A model generated the notes under the pieces. The model made no database searches. It was not told the origin of the DNA and saw only the letters and a program-made list of their open reading frames with translations. This document shows, in pieces, positions 22,191 through 35,177 of a stretch of 64,000 nt of DNA. Every line of letters begins with the position of its first letter. The first letter of the stretch is position 1. The DNA lies in NCBI GenBank assembly GCA_033060915.1, contig CM065388.1:39818001-39882000 (forward strand). Reading direction: 5' to 3'. The translations under genes were made by a program, and so were the position numbers. This stretch comes from Euryodendron excelsum. Taxonomy: Eukaryota; Streptophyta; Magnoliopsida; Ericales; Pentaphylacaceae.

Positions 22191-23268
22191 GCCTCGTTTG
22201 CTTTGCGGGACTAAATAAGTAGTCCCCGGACTAAGAATCTTGAGATTTATTGTCCTTGGATTAATAGTCCCTTTTAGTCCCGTGTAGTCTATTTGATCCT
22301 CATATGAAATAAATATGAAATAAAACCCGAGTTTATCCTTATGCCTCACAAATATAATTTAATATATAATAAAAAACACTATATTAATAATAAATAATAT
22401 TGCCTTAATATATTAACGGGTACAAAATATTTATATTAACATATATATATATATATATAATATATATATATATATATAATTATAATATATAAATATGTAT
22501 TATCAGTATAACATTCATATATACATATATATACAAATATGATATTAACATATAACATATATTATATTACTAATTTAATACTTATATACACTATATTAAT
22601 ATATGTATAATTATGATATTAAATATAAAGTTAATATACATAAATAATATATTACACACACACACACACATATATATATTATACAATATTATATTATGTT
22701 GTTATACGTAATATAAAAAATAATATATAAAAGTTTAGGTAAATGATATTTTGGTCATTATTTATTAATAATAAATAATATTGTCTTTATATATTAACAG
22801 GTATAAAATATATATTAACACATATATATACACCATATTAACATATAACATATATTATATTACTAATTTAATGCTAATATACACTATATTAATATATGTA
22901 TAATTATGATATTAATATAAAGTTAATATACATGAATAATATATTAACACATATATATATTATATTATATAATATTATGTTATATTATATTATATTATAT
23001 TATATTATGTTGTTATATATAATATAAAATAATATTTACAAGTTTAGGTAAATGGTATTTTGGTTATTACCCACACACACCTTGTTCCAGGACTATCTAT
23101 CTTACCTCCATCCTTAGGACTAAATAAGCCTAAATAGTCCTACATATATGGGATAAATAGTATGATCTAGACTAGTCCGACTATTTTTTTGCAACCAAAC
23201 GTGAGATTATATTGTATTGTTAGTCCAATCCGGTCTTGTCTTATTTAGTCCCACCAAGCAAACGAGGC
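22191..23268. mobile_element. Non-autonomous DNA transposon (MITE-like), 1.08 kb
   Basis: Terminal inverted repeats of about 28 bp begin GCCTCGTTTGCTT at 22191 and, read from the other strand, GCCTCGTTTGCTTGG at 23268. Both continue into GGGACTAAATAAG with two or three mismatches. The interior is extremely AT-rich and non-coding, including an (AT)n run at about 22439-22482. It is partly duplicated: blocks at 22375-22745 recur at 22765-23070, each closing with AAGTTTAGGTAAATG-TATTTTGG. The superfamily is uncertain because I could not establish a clean target duplication. Confidence 0.65.
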
Positions 23269-23287
23269 ATTTATTATTATTTTTTTT

Positions 23288-24096
23288 GGACAAATTATAT
23301 CTACCTCCCCTAAAGTTTCAGATTAATACAATCCATCCCCTGAGATTTTAAAAATTACATCCCTCTCCGTTGAAGTTTGATATAAGTTACATTTTCCTCC
23401 AAATATTAAATCTTTTAACATGTTATATGTGATGTTAGCAAAAAAAAGAAAAAAAAAGGTTCATTATTTAAATTGCACCTAATGTTCATGAAATGACATA
23501 GATTTTTTTTACATATGAAATTAATTAATGTGCTGATTTTGAGCCTTCTTCAAATAAAAAAAAGAAAGATGCATTACCAGTACAAGATTCTAAGTCTCAT
23601 ATATTTTTTTAAAACTTTATATGCTATATAGATTTTATAAAAAAAAAAAAAATTCTAATCAATATGAGAAAAAATGCCTTACAAAAAATAATATCGAAAT
23701 CAACAACGTTAGTTAACTTATATTAAAAAGACAATGATTTAACTTAAGAAAATCAATTGTACCAATTTTTTTAGATCCTATATACTAAACAAAAAATCAA
23801 CACACATGTTGTAGAATTTAGAAGCAAAAAATCAAATATTTAAAAAATCAACACACACTAATTAATTTCAGAAGCAAAAAAAAATTATATTTATGTTATT
23901 TCATGCACATTAGATATAATAATTTAAGTAATGAACCTATTTTTTTACTGGTATCACATATATTTTGTTAAAAAATTTAATATTTAAAAGAAAATAAAAC
24001 TTACCTCAAATTTTAATAGAGAAAATGTCATTTTAAAACATCAAAGAGTGAGTTGTATTAGTTTAAAACCTAAAGAGAGGTGGATGTAATCTACCC
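23288..24096. mobile_element. Long-TIR (Mutator-like) MITE next to the HD gene promoter
   Basis: The first and last 200 or more bases are inverted repeats of each other. 23288-23515 aligns with the reverse complement of 24096-23880 through GG..AAATTA.ATC.ACCTC, the AATATTAAATCTTTTAACA block and the AGGTTCATTA.TTAAATT block. Long inverted ends around a short non-coding centre are typical of Mutator-like MITEs. Similar GGGTAAATT...ACCTCCCCTGAGG ends are familiar in plant genomes. A 9-bp target duplication is not evident. The element ends about 190 bp before the start codon of the HD gene. Confidence 0.65.
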
Positions 24097-24288
24097 TATT
24101 GTATATAGTCTTTTGACTCTGTTAGCCTTGTGTCATCTGTTAATAACTTAATATTTCAAGTTTTGCTACTTCATTTCCGTTTTCTTGGGGGCGGGGCGGC
24201 AACCCATTGTAGTGCAAAAGGAGTCGAGACGCAACGCTGTCTTTGAAGGGAGAGTAGAGACGGGTAAACTTAAATCGAGAGAGAGGAC

Positions 24289-24523
24289 ATGGCAAGGAGC
24301 GAGACGACGGTGAGGAACGCAGAGAAGCTGGTGGAATCGGCGATGAAAGGAAACGACGCATCGCACGACGCCGCGCACGTCTTGCGGGTTCGAGACCTCG
24401 CTCTCTCCCTGGCTCGTGAGGAGGGCCTCTCTTCCTCTCCCGAGTCCATGGAAATTGTAAGCCCCACTTTCTCAAAAACTTATCTAGCACCAACTCCACA
24501 CCCCCCCCACCAACCACCCCCCC

Positions 24524-24554
<31 letters not shown>

Positions 24555-27500
24555 ACACACACATATCTGAGTATCAATTTCAATATCTTTGGATATAGCT
24601 TTGATCGAATTGCCCCATAATATTCTAGGACGCATTTTATGTAATGTTCAAAGTGCAAAATGCCTTCTCGTTGCATGATGTAGTATTTATTTTTTTTGAA
24701 GTTGGAAATGCTTAGTGGATGTCTTGGGACTTATTTGAATTACTCATTGATCTTCTATCAGGTTGATTTTTGGATTAATTACTATTTCTGCGACAAAAAT
24801 TTCATTTCAGCCGCATATTACTGCCCTCGGTGCTTAATTGGGCAGCTTTTAACGGCGAGGAAGAGATGCATTATACATAACTTGTCCTAACATTGTTAAT
24901 GGAACTAAGAATTTTGGCGTGAAATTGTCTTAGACACTGCTCGCGATTCTGGAAAATGAGATATATATCGAAACATATATCCCACTTAAAGAAACAAAGA
25001 GGTCTTCCTTATGACATACACACCAACTAATCACTTATTGAGGATTAAACACCTTTCCCCAAGAAGTTGAAAAATATTTATAATTTTTGATCTTATTTCT
25101 TCGCCCTCCAAACAACTTGATGATGTCAGGTTTCAATCTGTGATTATGGTTGGACTTCCAGTAGGCTTTACCATCAGGCTAGTGGATACCTTCTTATTTA
25201 GATAGATACATCCTAACTGAAAGTGCATAGGTTCGACGGCAAAATTAGGTACTTTTTAACTCTACTAATGGTAGCATCTCCTGCATCTGCAATTTCCAAC
25301 AGAATATACATTTACATATATTTTGTAAATATATATTTACTATGTTTGTTTCTACTTGTGTTGATTTCTTCAAATGGATTAGCCAGTGCCCAGTGGTGTT
25401 ATTATGGATTGGAGTGGTGGATATATATTATCTTTCTCCAGTCTGCTACACTACCTTTCAGTTGTCATACCTTTTTAAATTTTACATAGGAGGCTTCTCA
25501 ATTGTTGAAGTTTTTACTGCTGGTAAAATGGATGTGATTTTTATGCTTCAAGTCCAAGCAATTTAGGTATCTCGAACTTGGTCAAAATGTAACATATATG
25601 CTTCCCATGTATAGAAAATTTAGGGAATAAAGCATAGTTGGTTTCAATCATATAGAACCTTGCCAGCAATTAGATGCCTTAGCTGTATTTTTCCTTTCCT
25701 TTCCTTCTTTGTTTTTTTTTTTTTTTTGCCTTTTCCATTGGTCTCCAAGTTTTTGAAAGGCCTGGGGTGGTTGCCCTTATTTTTTCTCCAATCTCTCATT
25801 GTCAGTAGAAGCTAAAAGCCTAAAACATATTGTTGTTGTGAACAGATTTTAAAAGTTTGTGAAAGAGATGGAGTACTCTATGACTTTCTTTCTTTAATTG
25901 TTTATGGTCTTCCAATTTCTCATAGGTCTTTGGAAAATGGTTTCACTTATTTAAATATCTATGGCCATTGAAGTGAAATTTTATCAAACTAGTCCCACTA
26001 AGATGGCGGGGATACATTAGCCCTACTAGTAAAGCACTGGAAAAAGAGGAATTGATTTTGACCATAGTTGTTGGGAAACTCATTTGGAAGGGGGAAGGGC
26101 GTTTCCACTGAAACACAGTTCCTGTATGGTTGTAAAACTCATTTTGATATTTTGAGAAAACGTTTCAGAAACGCTTGGGAAATTTTTAGGATTCTTTTAG
26201 GATACTTAATGGAAAGTTTTGAAAAACTAAGGAAAAACTCTTGAAAAACTAACAGGAAACTAGTGGAAAACTCTAAGGAAACTATTTGGAGACTTCAAGT
26301 ATTGATTTTTGTGCATTTGCCCTTAAGCTCCGACTAAATATCTATTGGATTATTCATATAGATCTTCAGTAAGTTTCCCATAGGTTTCCATTAAGTTTTC
26401 TTAAAGTAACTTTTGAGTTTTGCAAAAGCTTCTCACTAAGATTCCTATTAAGTTTTCTTATCAATTCTTAATTGTTTCTCCACTTTCCATTTTCCCTATA
26501 TTTTTGGTATATTTCTTGCTTCCGTTTCTCCTAGCGTTTCTCGCTTCAACTTCTTATTTTGTTAACTATGGTTTTAACCTTTATTTTAGTTGTAAGGCTA
26601 GCTTTTTATTCATAGTGCGCTTAGGCTAAGCTCATCTAATAGGTGCACTTGAAGCCGGGGATGGTATCGTATTATCTTATAATAGGAGCATGGTTGCTTT
26701 TAGGTCGTCACTCTTGCTTTTGCCTTACCTTTTATTGTACAAGTAATATTTTGTTTGGGGGTTTAAAAAAAAACAAAAAAAATGATGCACACTTTTGTAT
26801 TTCATTTAACTATAGTGTTCTTAACTGTACAAGTCTATCCTTTGGCCCCGAAAACTTACAGTGAATCATCAACACCTTTGTTCTTATCTGTTTCATTACT
26901 ACATATTTTCATTTTTCACTTACTTTCTGAAATACAACATAAACTCAACGAGTTGATTATCAAGTATTGGGCCATAATGGTAAAGGTAACAATCATCAAA
27001 ATAAAAGTAAGTAAGAAAAATTGAGAGGTCATCACTTAATGAAATCTTACACCAGGATCTTCTGCCATATTTCTGGGACAGTTCTACTTTCTTAATCATC
27101 TCGTTTTAGTGTCTATCAAAGCTTTATCATGCAATACAATGGAGCCATTCACTACCATGGGCATCCAAACAGGGCCAAGGTGTTTCTACCTGGTTTTCAT
27201 TGTTTAAAGTTGAATTTCTTGTGTAATTTGATTTTCCCGTGTCATCGAGAGAAGCACGAATTAACTATATCTTAAACTCTATACTCTTTGGCTATGTTAT
27301 CGGGACTCAAGTGCGGGTGTTAGATGCGAGTGCGTGTCTAAGCGTTAAATTCGTCTAATTCTTATGTCCAATGATGCTTGTACATGGTTATATTTTATAT
27401 TTTTTAAATACTTCTTTTATTTGTTTAAGATAAAACAGTGTTTGCAAACTAAAATGCAGTGTTTTCTGCATAAAATAGAAGTCTTATGCATAGTTTTATA

Positions 27501-30500
27501 GTAAACTCAATTATTTATACCTACTTCTTGGATGCATGTCCAACTAGCAATATCATACACATATCCCATACCCCTGTCCGAGTATCGAGCGTCCGACTCG
27601 AGTATTTTACAAATTTAGAAGAGTCTAGGTAACATAGCTCTCTAGAAGTTGGAGAAGGACTTAATGCTCTTTTTTTGTTTCTTTTTTTTTTTCTTCTAAA
27701 TTTCTTTTTTCCCTTTATTTACAATGACATTGTTGTTTCCCACCTTTTTTTATTGACAATTTTTCCTTTTCTCTTTAGCTGGTACATCTTTTAAACCTTT
27801 TTATCTATCTATCTTGGCAGGTAGAGCTCGCTGCGCTTCTTCATGATATAGGTATGCAGTATGCGCTATCCCACCTGTTGGTGCTTATACATATCTGCAT
27901 TCGAGTATTCTAGAATTTATTGTCTTTCTGTTAGTTCTGAACATTCTTCATGTGCATTGATGTTCCCTATCAAGAATAACCTCATATCCCTTAGTACTAA
28001 GAAGAACGAACACGCGTGACCGACACGACAAAAATATATATATTTAATATTATATATACCATATTTAGAAATACCAACATTAAATTAGGTTTAGAATCAC
28101 ATTACTATATTGTGTAATTAGATCCCAAGTTGTTTTCTTCAACCATGCTACGTGTTTTATGTGTTTAAGTGATGGATATGCATGTCCCCCAAGTGTGTGA
28201 AGTGTGTCCAGTTCTAAAAAAAATAATAAAATAATAAGACATGTTTGAACTTGTACCTGACACGTGTTGGGCCGTGTCTGACGAGTGTTGTCCGATACAG
28301 ACACGATTTCTTCTTAGAAGTGTCTATACTTCTTAGCCTTGGTATACTATATATGTTGGTGAATTGATGTTCTGAACATATCAAATTCTGTTCTGCATGT
28401 GATTGCATGGCTCGCTATTTTTCTTGTCTGTTCTAGCATCTTGGTGGACCTTCTTCTTCTTCTATTTATTTTGATATTTTTTTGAGTGAGTATGAATCAC
28501 ATTATTCATGGGATCATTGTCTAGTGTGAATCACGTTATCCAAACAGGGCCAATTTCTTGTGCATGAGCACCATGTGTTAATCTAGGAAATCTAGTAACC
28601 AATTATTTTCATAAGTGTTTCTATCATCCTTCTTTGTGTTGGTTTGTTTTAGGATTGAGTGCGTCTCTTTCTTGGTCTCATCTTTGGATTCACTAATGAC
28701 ATTCTTTATTGGGTGCTTGGTTGCAGGAGACTACAAATACATGAGGTTGGTACTACTCTTTCTTGTTTGCTCATAGAAGTACTTTTTCTTTGTGCTTTAG
28801 CATGTCCAGGTTCCTTATTCTCTGTGTGCACGCGCACATCCGTGCATGCTTGTGTGTCTGTTTTTTTTTTCTTGAAATACAAAAGCTTAAGGAAAGTGTT
28901 TCTATATTGGTGCCAACATTGATTTTCATAGAAAATTGTATGTGGATAGTGAAGACACTGGTATGAATATGAATGTGCTTTAAGCCTTTATGTAATGTAT
29001 ATTACCTATAAATTAAATGCAAGCATATGCATGTTTCTGACAACACATGCTATTGCATTTGTATCTATATATCCTGCCTTGGGTTTTGGCATCCCTGCCA
29101 TTGCTCCTCAGAAGTTTGTATCTGTGCAAAGCATGATACATTGTTTATTTCCACTAGCCATAAATCACAAGTTCCACTGTCTACATATCTTTCATTGTTA
29201 TAAAATTAAATTGGTCAATTTCTTTTGGTGTTTAAATTTCTCCTCTCTTCGTCCTTTCTTATTACTATGGCAAATAGAGATCCATCAGAGGAGAAAATTG
29301 TTGAGGAATTTTTGGAGGCTGAGGGTGTAGTCGAGAGCAAGAGGATAAAGATACTAAGCATCATAAAGGAGATGGGTGAGCTTCTCTTATGCAGCTCTTC
29401 TTTGAGATAATGGCGAGTATTATTATATTAGTTTACATTTGCCCAAAACTTTTACTTTCATCCATTTTGAAGATGTGTGATTCAATCTGAAACATTTTCA
29501 TCCAAATAAAAAAATTGGATTAGCGTGCATCTTTTTTGTCCACTGTTGGCTTTTAACAATTTAACAGTGTGTAATTTATATGTTACAGTAAATGTTACGG
29601 GCTAACGACTAGCAAGTATGAAACCTATGCCCGTTCTCTCTCTCTGTCTCTCTCTCTCTGACCTGGATATTCTACAATAGAATTTAGTACCTCAAAGCTC
29701 CATCCTTCATGGTTGTGTGTCCGCCCCTGCCTAAACCCCCCCTCCTCTCCAGCCTCTCATCCTTCAGTTGCTTGCATTAGTTGTCTAACATTCTCTCACA
29801 TACTCTACAATTCTCTACTTTGTGATCATAGATTGATAATCAAAACTAGGTGCTTGTCAAGAGGAGCTTAGTTCATATTTCATGTAGATTTGCCAATTCC
29901 TGTCACTGGAGTCCAGTTCATTAAGCTCAATTTTGATCTCGGAAGTAGCAGGTTGTATTTGCTTTTATATATGTATACTGTTTGTCATTTTCAGCTTGCT
30001 GCAAGTTTCTCATATTGAATGAAAATTGTTGGATTGGAGGTCTACTAGTTGGCGAATTTGGATTCAGATTAGAATTAGAATGATCCATCATTTTATGAAA
30101 TTGGACATTTTCCTTAACTGGGCCATGTCTAATGTGGTCCAGATTCGATCATGTCCTTGATCTTGATTTTTATTTTTTATTTTTTATTTTTTGGTCCTTT
30201 GATTCGAGATGTTTCAAACCAATATACTCCATCCCCTTCAACTCCTCCCTCCCCCCTCCAAAACATACGCACCATCCCCTGCTTTATATGTGTTTTTTTT
30301 TATTATTGATTCCTATGGCTATTGTTCTATTGTATGGCTTTGATGACTATTGAAGTAGAGCACATTATCACAAACGTTTTTTAACACATTTTTTTCCCTT
30401 TATTATCCTATTTATTTAGTAATCTAATGAAACCAACTATCAACGTAATTCTTTTTACTTGTTTCTCTAGAACTAAAAAATTCCCCAAAAGGTCCCCCCA

Positions 30501-33500
30501 GGCTTGAAGATGAAAAGAAGAATTGAAATACCCTTGATCCCAAAGCGATTTGCCTTTTGTCTTTATCTTTCTCCTCGGGGATTCAGTAAGCCACACAGTC
30601 ATTCTAGCTCATAGTAACTGTTCGGGGAGTACCTTCGAATCTCTTTGCCCCACTAAGCATCTTTTTAGTCAAGCTTTCCATCCACAAAGAAAGAAAGACC
30701 GCCTTCCTTCCAGGATTGCTGCTCATAAAGGGCTACCTCAAAACTGTGTTGTAAAGATGTATACCATTGCTTTATTATTTACTAAATGGAAATGCTATTC
30801 TTCCAGAAAATTTATATAGAAAATTCCACCATAATGATGTCACAATGGCATTTTTGTAATTAAGAGCCATTATCAAGGTGTTTGGTTCCAAAGTAAAAGG
30901 CTCTCCTTCAACCACCTCATTCAGTACATGAATTCTATATGAATTTTCTTGTTTTCTAGCATTACCCTTAACTAAATTCGATCATGGTAATATTTGATCA
31001 GTAATTACCAAGAAAATTTATTGCGTTCACATGTTAGGATTCCTAATTTTGAAAACGTAAGGTAATTGATGAGTAATTTTTAAAGTTTCTATTATTTTGC
31101 TTGTCTATGAATCGTACGTCGACTGTTTGTATCTTCTCTTGCATCTCCTTTGCAACTTGTAAGTTATGAATTGTAATGGAAAACTTTTGAGCTATATCGT
31201 CAAATCTTTAAGGGGGATGATGCTAGGTAATTAGTTTTCTATAATATTTCTGAATTCCAAACTATTTTTTCCAAATAAATTTCTAGGAAATTTTATTTTA
31301 TATGTGAATTAGTGGATATTTTCTCATCTGTTAGTATCTTACTTGATACTAGAGACCCACTTATCGATCCAAAGTGGGATCCCAATTTAACAACCTTGCT
31401 AAAATTTGAGCATATAACTGTAGAATATGTCGAAAATTCAGTGAAGTTTTGAGGAATTTGAATAGCAACAAGACAATTCAATTCGAATTAGTTAGATTGA
31501 AAGCAGAAATTAGATGTATTCTGCCGAGTCTGAAAATTTCGAAAATATTGACGACCATTATTTTTACCAATTTGACTGAAATTCAGCCGTATTTTGGACA
31601 AGTTCAGTAAAATACGGAATATTTGCTTCAATGTCTAAAAATAAAAAATTAAAATTTTTATATGTGGCCAGAAGGATTTGGGTGTCACTTTTCAATTGAT
31701 GGAAAATTTTGATTAGCATTTTCTTCTTCCTTGCATCCTCTTTCCGTCTTCTTTCATTTCATTGTTTTTGGATGTCAAATAAGAGATATATGGTATGGTA
31801 TGCTTAGGTTCACATGTGGTATATGTGCTCATGAGATGATGATTTAATCCGTCAAATTCTCCTTTTTCCTTGATAAATATTGCCCAGTACCTCAGCAATC
31901 ATTGCATGATGTGTTCTTCAAGATCTGTTGAACTTTATTTGATAATCTTCAATTTTGCTCATCAGTGCTTGTGTAAGTATCAGCTCTGTCCCTTTTACTG
32001 TAAGAGTTTGCACAAATTTCATGTTGATAACCATTGAAAATTAAATTTGAGTAGATAACCTTTCTTTCCTTTTTTTTTAAAAAAAAAAAACGTTTTTTTG
32101 ACAAGTGCTGTAGAACTGGTTTGTGGTTTCATTATTTTCCACCTTTTTGCTGCTGAACATTAATTACATTGTATTAGCATAATTCACTTCTCTAGTCTGG
32201 CTTTTCTCTATTAATTGGAGCTGGTTGTCGAGGTTGCTTGATTATCTGACTTCTTAATATCTTGCATTTTACGTCTGCTTATCTAAAATTTGTAGTAGTT
32301 ACATGGAACTAATTCTAGCTAATTGTTACTTGTATTTTCAGGTTTCAAAGAGGAACTTGCAGGACATGCAGATGTTAAACAATCAATAGAATTTGGGGTT
32401 GTGCAAGATGCTGATCGTCTTGATGCAATTGGTGCTATTGGTAATATCTATGTTCTATTAGTGCTTAAACTCAAGGACATCTTCCCTTTTGGGGTTTGTG
32501 GCTGGTTTGACCTTTGTGAAACCTGTGTGGTATTCCTCCATTGTATAGATATGAATGCTTTCTTTTTGTCAAAAAAAAAAAAAGTATGAAACTCAAATGA
32601 TATCTTAACCTGGATGTATTTTAACAGGCCAATAGTATTTCTATTCACCAAACTTATTTAAGTATGCTATGTTCTATACTTGGCTGACTGAGAATGAGGA
32701 GTTTTAATACTAAAGGCAGCCTCTTCTAATCGCTGCCTGCATTGCGAGTGTGTGAGGCCACCCCATCTCCCCTCCCTTCGCCTTCCCCTTCCCCTTCCCT
32801 TCTCTTTTTCCCCTTTCACCCTTCCTTAAGTTCTCTCTCTTCTTGTTGGAAGGGTATGGAAAAACCAGATAACTGAGTGTGTGCTTGTTTGGGTATTACT
32901 TCACTCTTTTGCTTATGGAAATATGCATGTGATATCTATATACAACTGTGCATTACATGTTTTGCTGCAGTTCCTTGCTTTCATTTATTAAACTTTGTTG
33001 GCTATCCTCGAACTCTTCTTCTCAATGAACTTCATAAACATTAAACTGCTTTAAGAGGCAGAATGGGTTCTGCATGTCATGTGCCCTCCAACTGCACATG
33101 CCTCAAGGTGTCCTTTGGTTTCAGGAATTGCTCGTTGTTTTACTTTTGGCGGAAATAGGAACCATGTGCTCCATGACCCCACTATTCAGCCACGATCAGA
33201 TTTGTCCAAGGAACAATACATGAAGAAAAATAAGCAAACTACTGTGAATCATTTTCATGAGAAGCTTCTGAAGCTGAAGGATTTAATGAAGACAAAGGTT
33301 AAAACATAAAACCATGATTCTTTAAGCGTGCTGCAATCTTCTCCCTATTCTTTCATCAGTCATTCAGTCATTCATGTGCCTTCTAGAAAAACTTGTATCT
33401 GGGCATCTACTTTTCTTTAATCATATCTTAGACTTTAGTTCACATGTATGCACAGAAGCATTAGATGTGGATTTAGATATGTGAATCAAGTATTTTAGGT

Positions 33501-33625
33501 TGGCTAAGTTTGGCGTTTGATCAAGGAGGAAATGTCAGGCTGGGCAGAGGAGGGCTGAGAGAAGGCACAAGTTCATGGAGGACTTCCTGAAAGAGTTCTA
33601 TGAAGAATGGGATGGGAGGGCCTGA
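24289..33625 (+). CDS. HD-domain metal-dependent phosphohydrolase (YpgQ/YedJ-like), seven exons
   Basis: Spliced 224-aa protein. Exons are 24289-24456, 27821-27851, 28727-28745, 29278-29375, 32342-32440, 33125-33297 and 33539-33625. All introns are GT-AG, phases are consistent and the stop is TGA. The fold is a small HD hydrolase: metal-ligand candidates are His30 (in HDAAHVLRV), His64-Asp65 (LLHDIGDYKY) and Asp130 (QDADRLDAIGAIGIAR). A conserved FTFGGNRNHVLHDP block and a basic C-terminal helix (AGQRRAERRHKFMEDFL) follow. Bacterial relatives hydrolyse nucleotides; the plant substrate is not known to me. The length fits single-domain plant homologues and no transit peptide is obvious. A poly(A) signal AATAAA lies at 33808-33813. 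Introns 1 and 4 are about 3.4 and 3.0 kb and hold repeats. The reading frame appears intact. Confidence 0.9.
24517..24562. repeat. C24 run followed by (AC)11 in intron 1 of the HD gene
   Basis: An uninterrupted run of 24 cytosines (24517-24540) directly joined to a CA dinucleotide repeat, starting 60 bp after the exon 1 donor. It explains a spurious glycine-rich frame on the minus strand. The run length may be affected by sequencing or assembly error. Confidence 0.9.
27291..27638. mobile_element. Short MITE-like element in intron 1 of the HD gene
   Basis: 348 bp bounded by imperfect inverted ends: GCTATGTTATCGGGACTC at 27291, and GCTATGTTACCTAGACTC read from 27638. Inside are GAGTGCGTGTCTAAGCG and CCGAGTATCGAGCGTCCGACTCG stretches with partial mutual complementarity. 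No clear target duplication. Confidence 0.5.
27997..28317. mobile_element. Possible MITE in intron 2 of the HD gene
   Basis: A perfect 10-bp inverted end CTAAGAAGAA at both borders, with GACACG-rich sequence inside each end (CGTGACCGACACGAC at left; GACACGTGTTGGGCC and GATACAGACACG at right). It lies between the 31-nt and 19-nt exons. The evidence is only the short inverted ends and the composition. Confidence 0.35.
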
Positions 33626-35177
33626 AAAAGGTATTCCAAATGATTTCTTCTTTGGTATTTCTGACAATGAATTTGCTTGTCGCTTTTCTGATTGCTTAAC
33701 TATGTTAAAATGCAGCAACTTCTTTTGACTGTCCGACTTCAAGATGCAGACAATATCCCTCATTCTGTTTAAGAAATATATATGTTTCCATTAGTATATA
33801 TAATTGCAATAAAATAGTCTTTTGCATAATGGCAATGTTTTGTGGCATTTGTGAACTGTCCAAGACAGCGTTCGCTGATCAAACCTAAAGGTGTTAAAAA
33901 TTGTTGATTACCAGAACTTACCATAGGTCTGGGTTTTAAAGGTCTATGCTTATTTACTTGGTTTGCTACTATTACTAAAGTTCGCGATATATATGAAACA
34001 TATGTGCAGTGTTTCATAATTTAAAGGATATTTTATTGGACTCTCAACTTTATATATGAAATAGATGTGATGCACTGTGTTGTAAGTTACATGGCACGTA
34101 TATCGTTCTTTGCATTTCACTTTGTTTCCTTGACTTAATTGAAGTTCATTGAAAAGCATGCATCTCGCTTTCGAACAAGAATTGAAGAGCAGGCCAGGAC
34201 TACATTTTTGTTGTGTGTTTTGCAGCATGGAATTCATGACACTCTTTCTTTCTTTCTTTTGGTAGATTTCAAATTAACACACACGAGAGGGAGGGGTGAG
34301 AGGGTAAAAGACATAAGCACCCGTATCCAACCCAAAAGGTTGTCACATCATTTTATTATAATAATAATAATTAGATCCCATTTAACCCAAAAATCTGATA
34401 ATGTCGCATTTGAGGTGATTTTTAATTATAACGAAGCTGTTATCGCATTGTTTTGTTGAAAAATTCTCTTCTTACAAAAATTTTTGTATAGAAAATTCAA
34501 CTAAAATGATATGACAGTAATATTTTTAAAATTATGAAAAAATAGTGAGTGATTTGATTTGAAATATAAAGATTATAAGTAGGCATATTATTATGTACAA
34601 AAATTTTGTTCGTATGATATTACTTTTGTGAATTTCATATCTCGTTGGGTTTACAGAATGACCATTGTTTTGCAATTCTTGCAATGTTATCAGTCCCTCA
34701 TTTTCTGTCTCCTTGGAAGTGAAAACATCGGAAATGAAATGAATGTTAAAGGCATGAAATCTATATATAGCACATGTATATATAATTATCTATGACTGAT
34801 GGATCAGCATAAAAATAAATAATCAAATTATGAATCATTCAATCAACATCCAGTACATTATTCAATGCAATCAATTCCTAATTAAACTTATCTAAATGCA
34901 TGTTCTTTGCTGCCTCCCTTCCCTCATACAATTATCCCATGTGTCCGAACATGCTCGATCTATAAGAAACAAAAACATACCAGACTAATTGTTTGATATG
35001 TTTGCCCTTCATTGGTCTGGCACGAGTCGTTGGACCTATGGAATAATTTTTTGCTTCCCTCCAAAGTTTTTTTAAATTTGTTTTTGTGTAATGTAATACA
35101 ACGCAAACTGTATAGTAAAGAAAAACAGAAAGAAAAGAAAACATAATCAGCAATCCACTCAAATGCGACATGAAAAT
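33626..35177. other. Convergent intergenic spacer
   Basis: 1.55 kb between the ends of two convergent genes. It should hold both 3' UTRs. A possible untranslated intron start (AAG|GTATTC) follows the HD stop by a few bases and an AATAAA lies at 33808. Nothing else is recognised. Confidence 0.6.

Noticed and set aside
24140..24676. 178-aa minus-strand frame opposite HD exon 1
   Set aside because: Its glycine/valine run is the reverse of the C24(AC)11 tract, and the other strand encodes a conserved HD exon with a splice donor.
27241..33500. Small frames inside HD-gene introns (for example 28659-28922 and 28995-29330)
   Set aside because: They overlap exons or intronic T-rich sequence, share no domain, and the spliced gene model explains the conserved parts.
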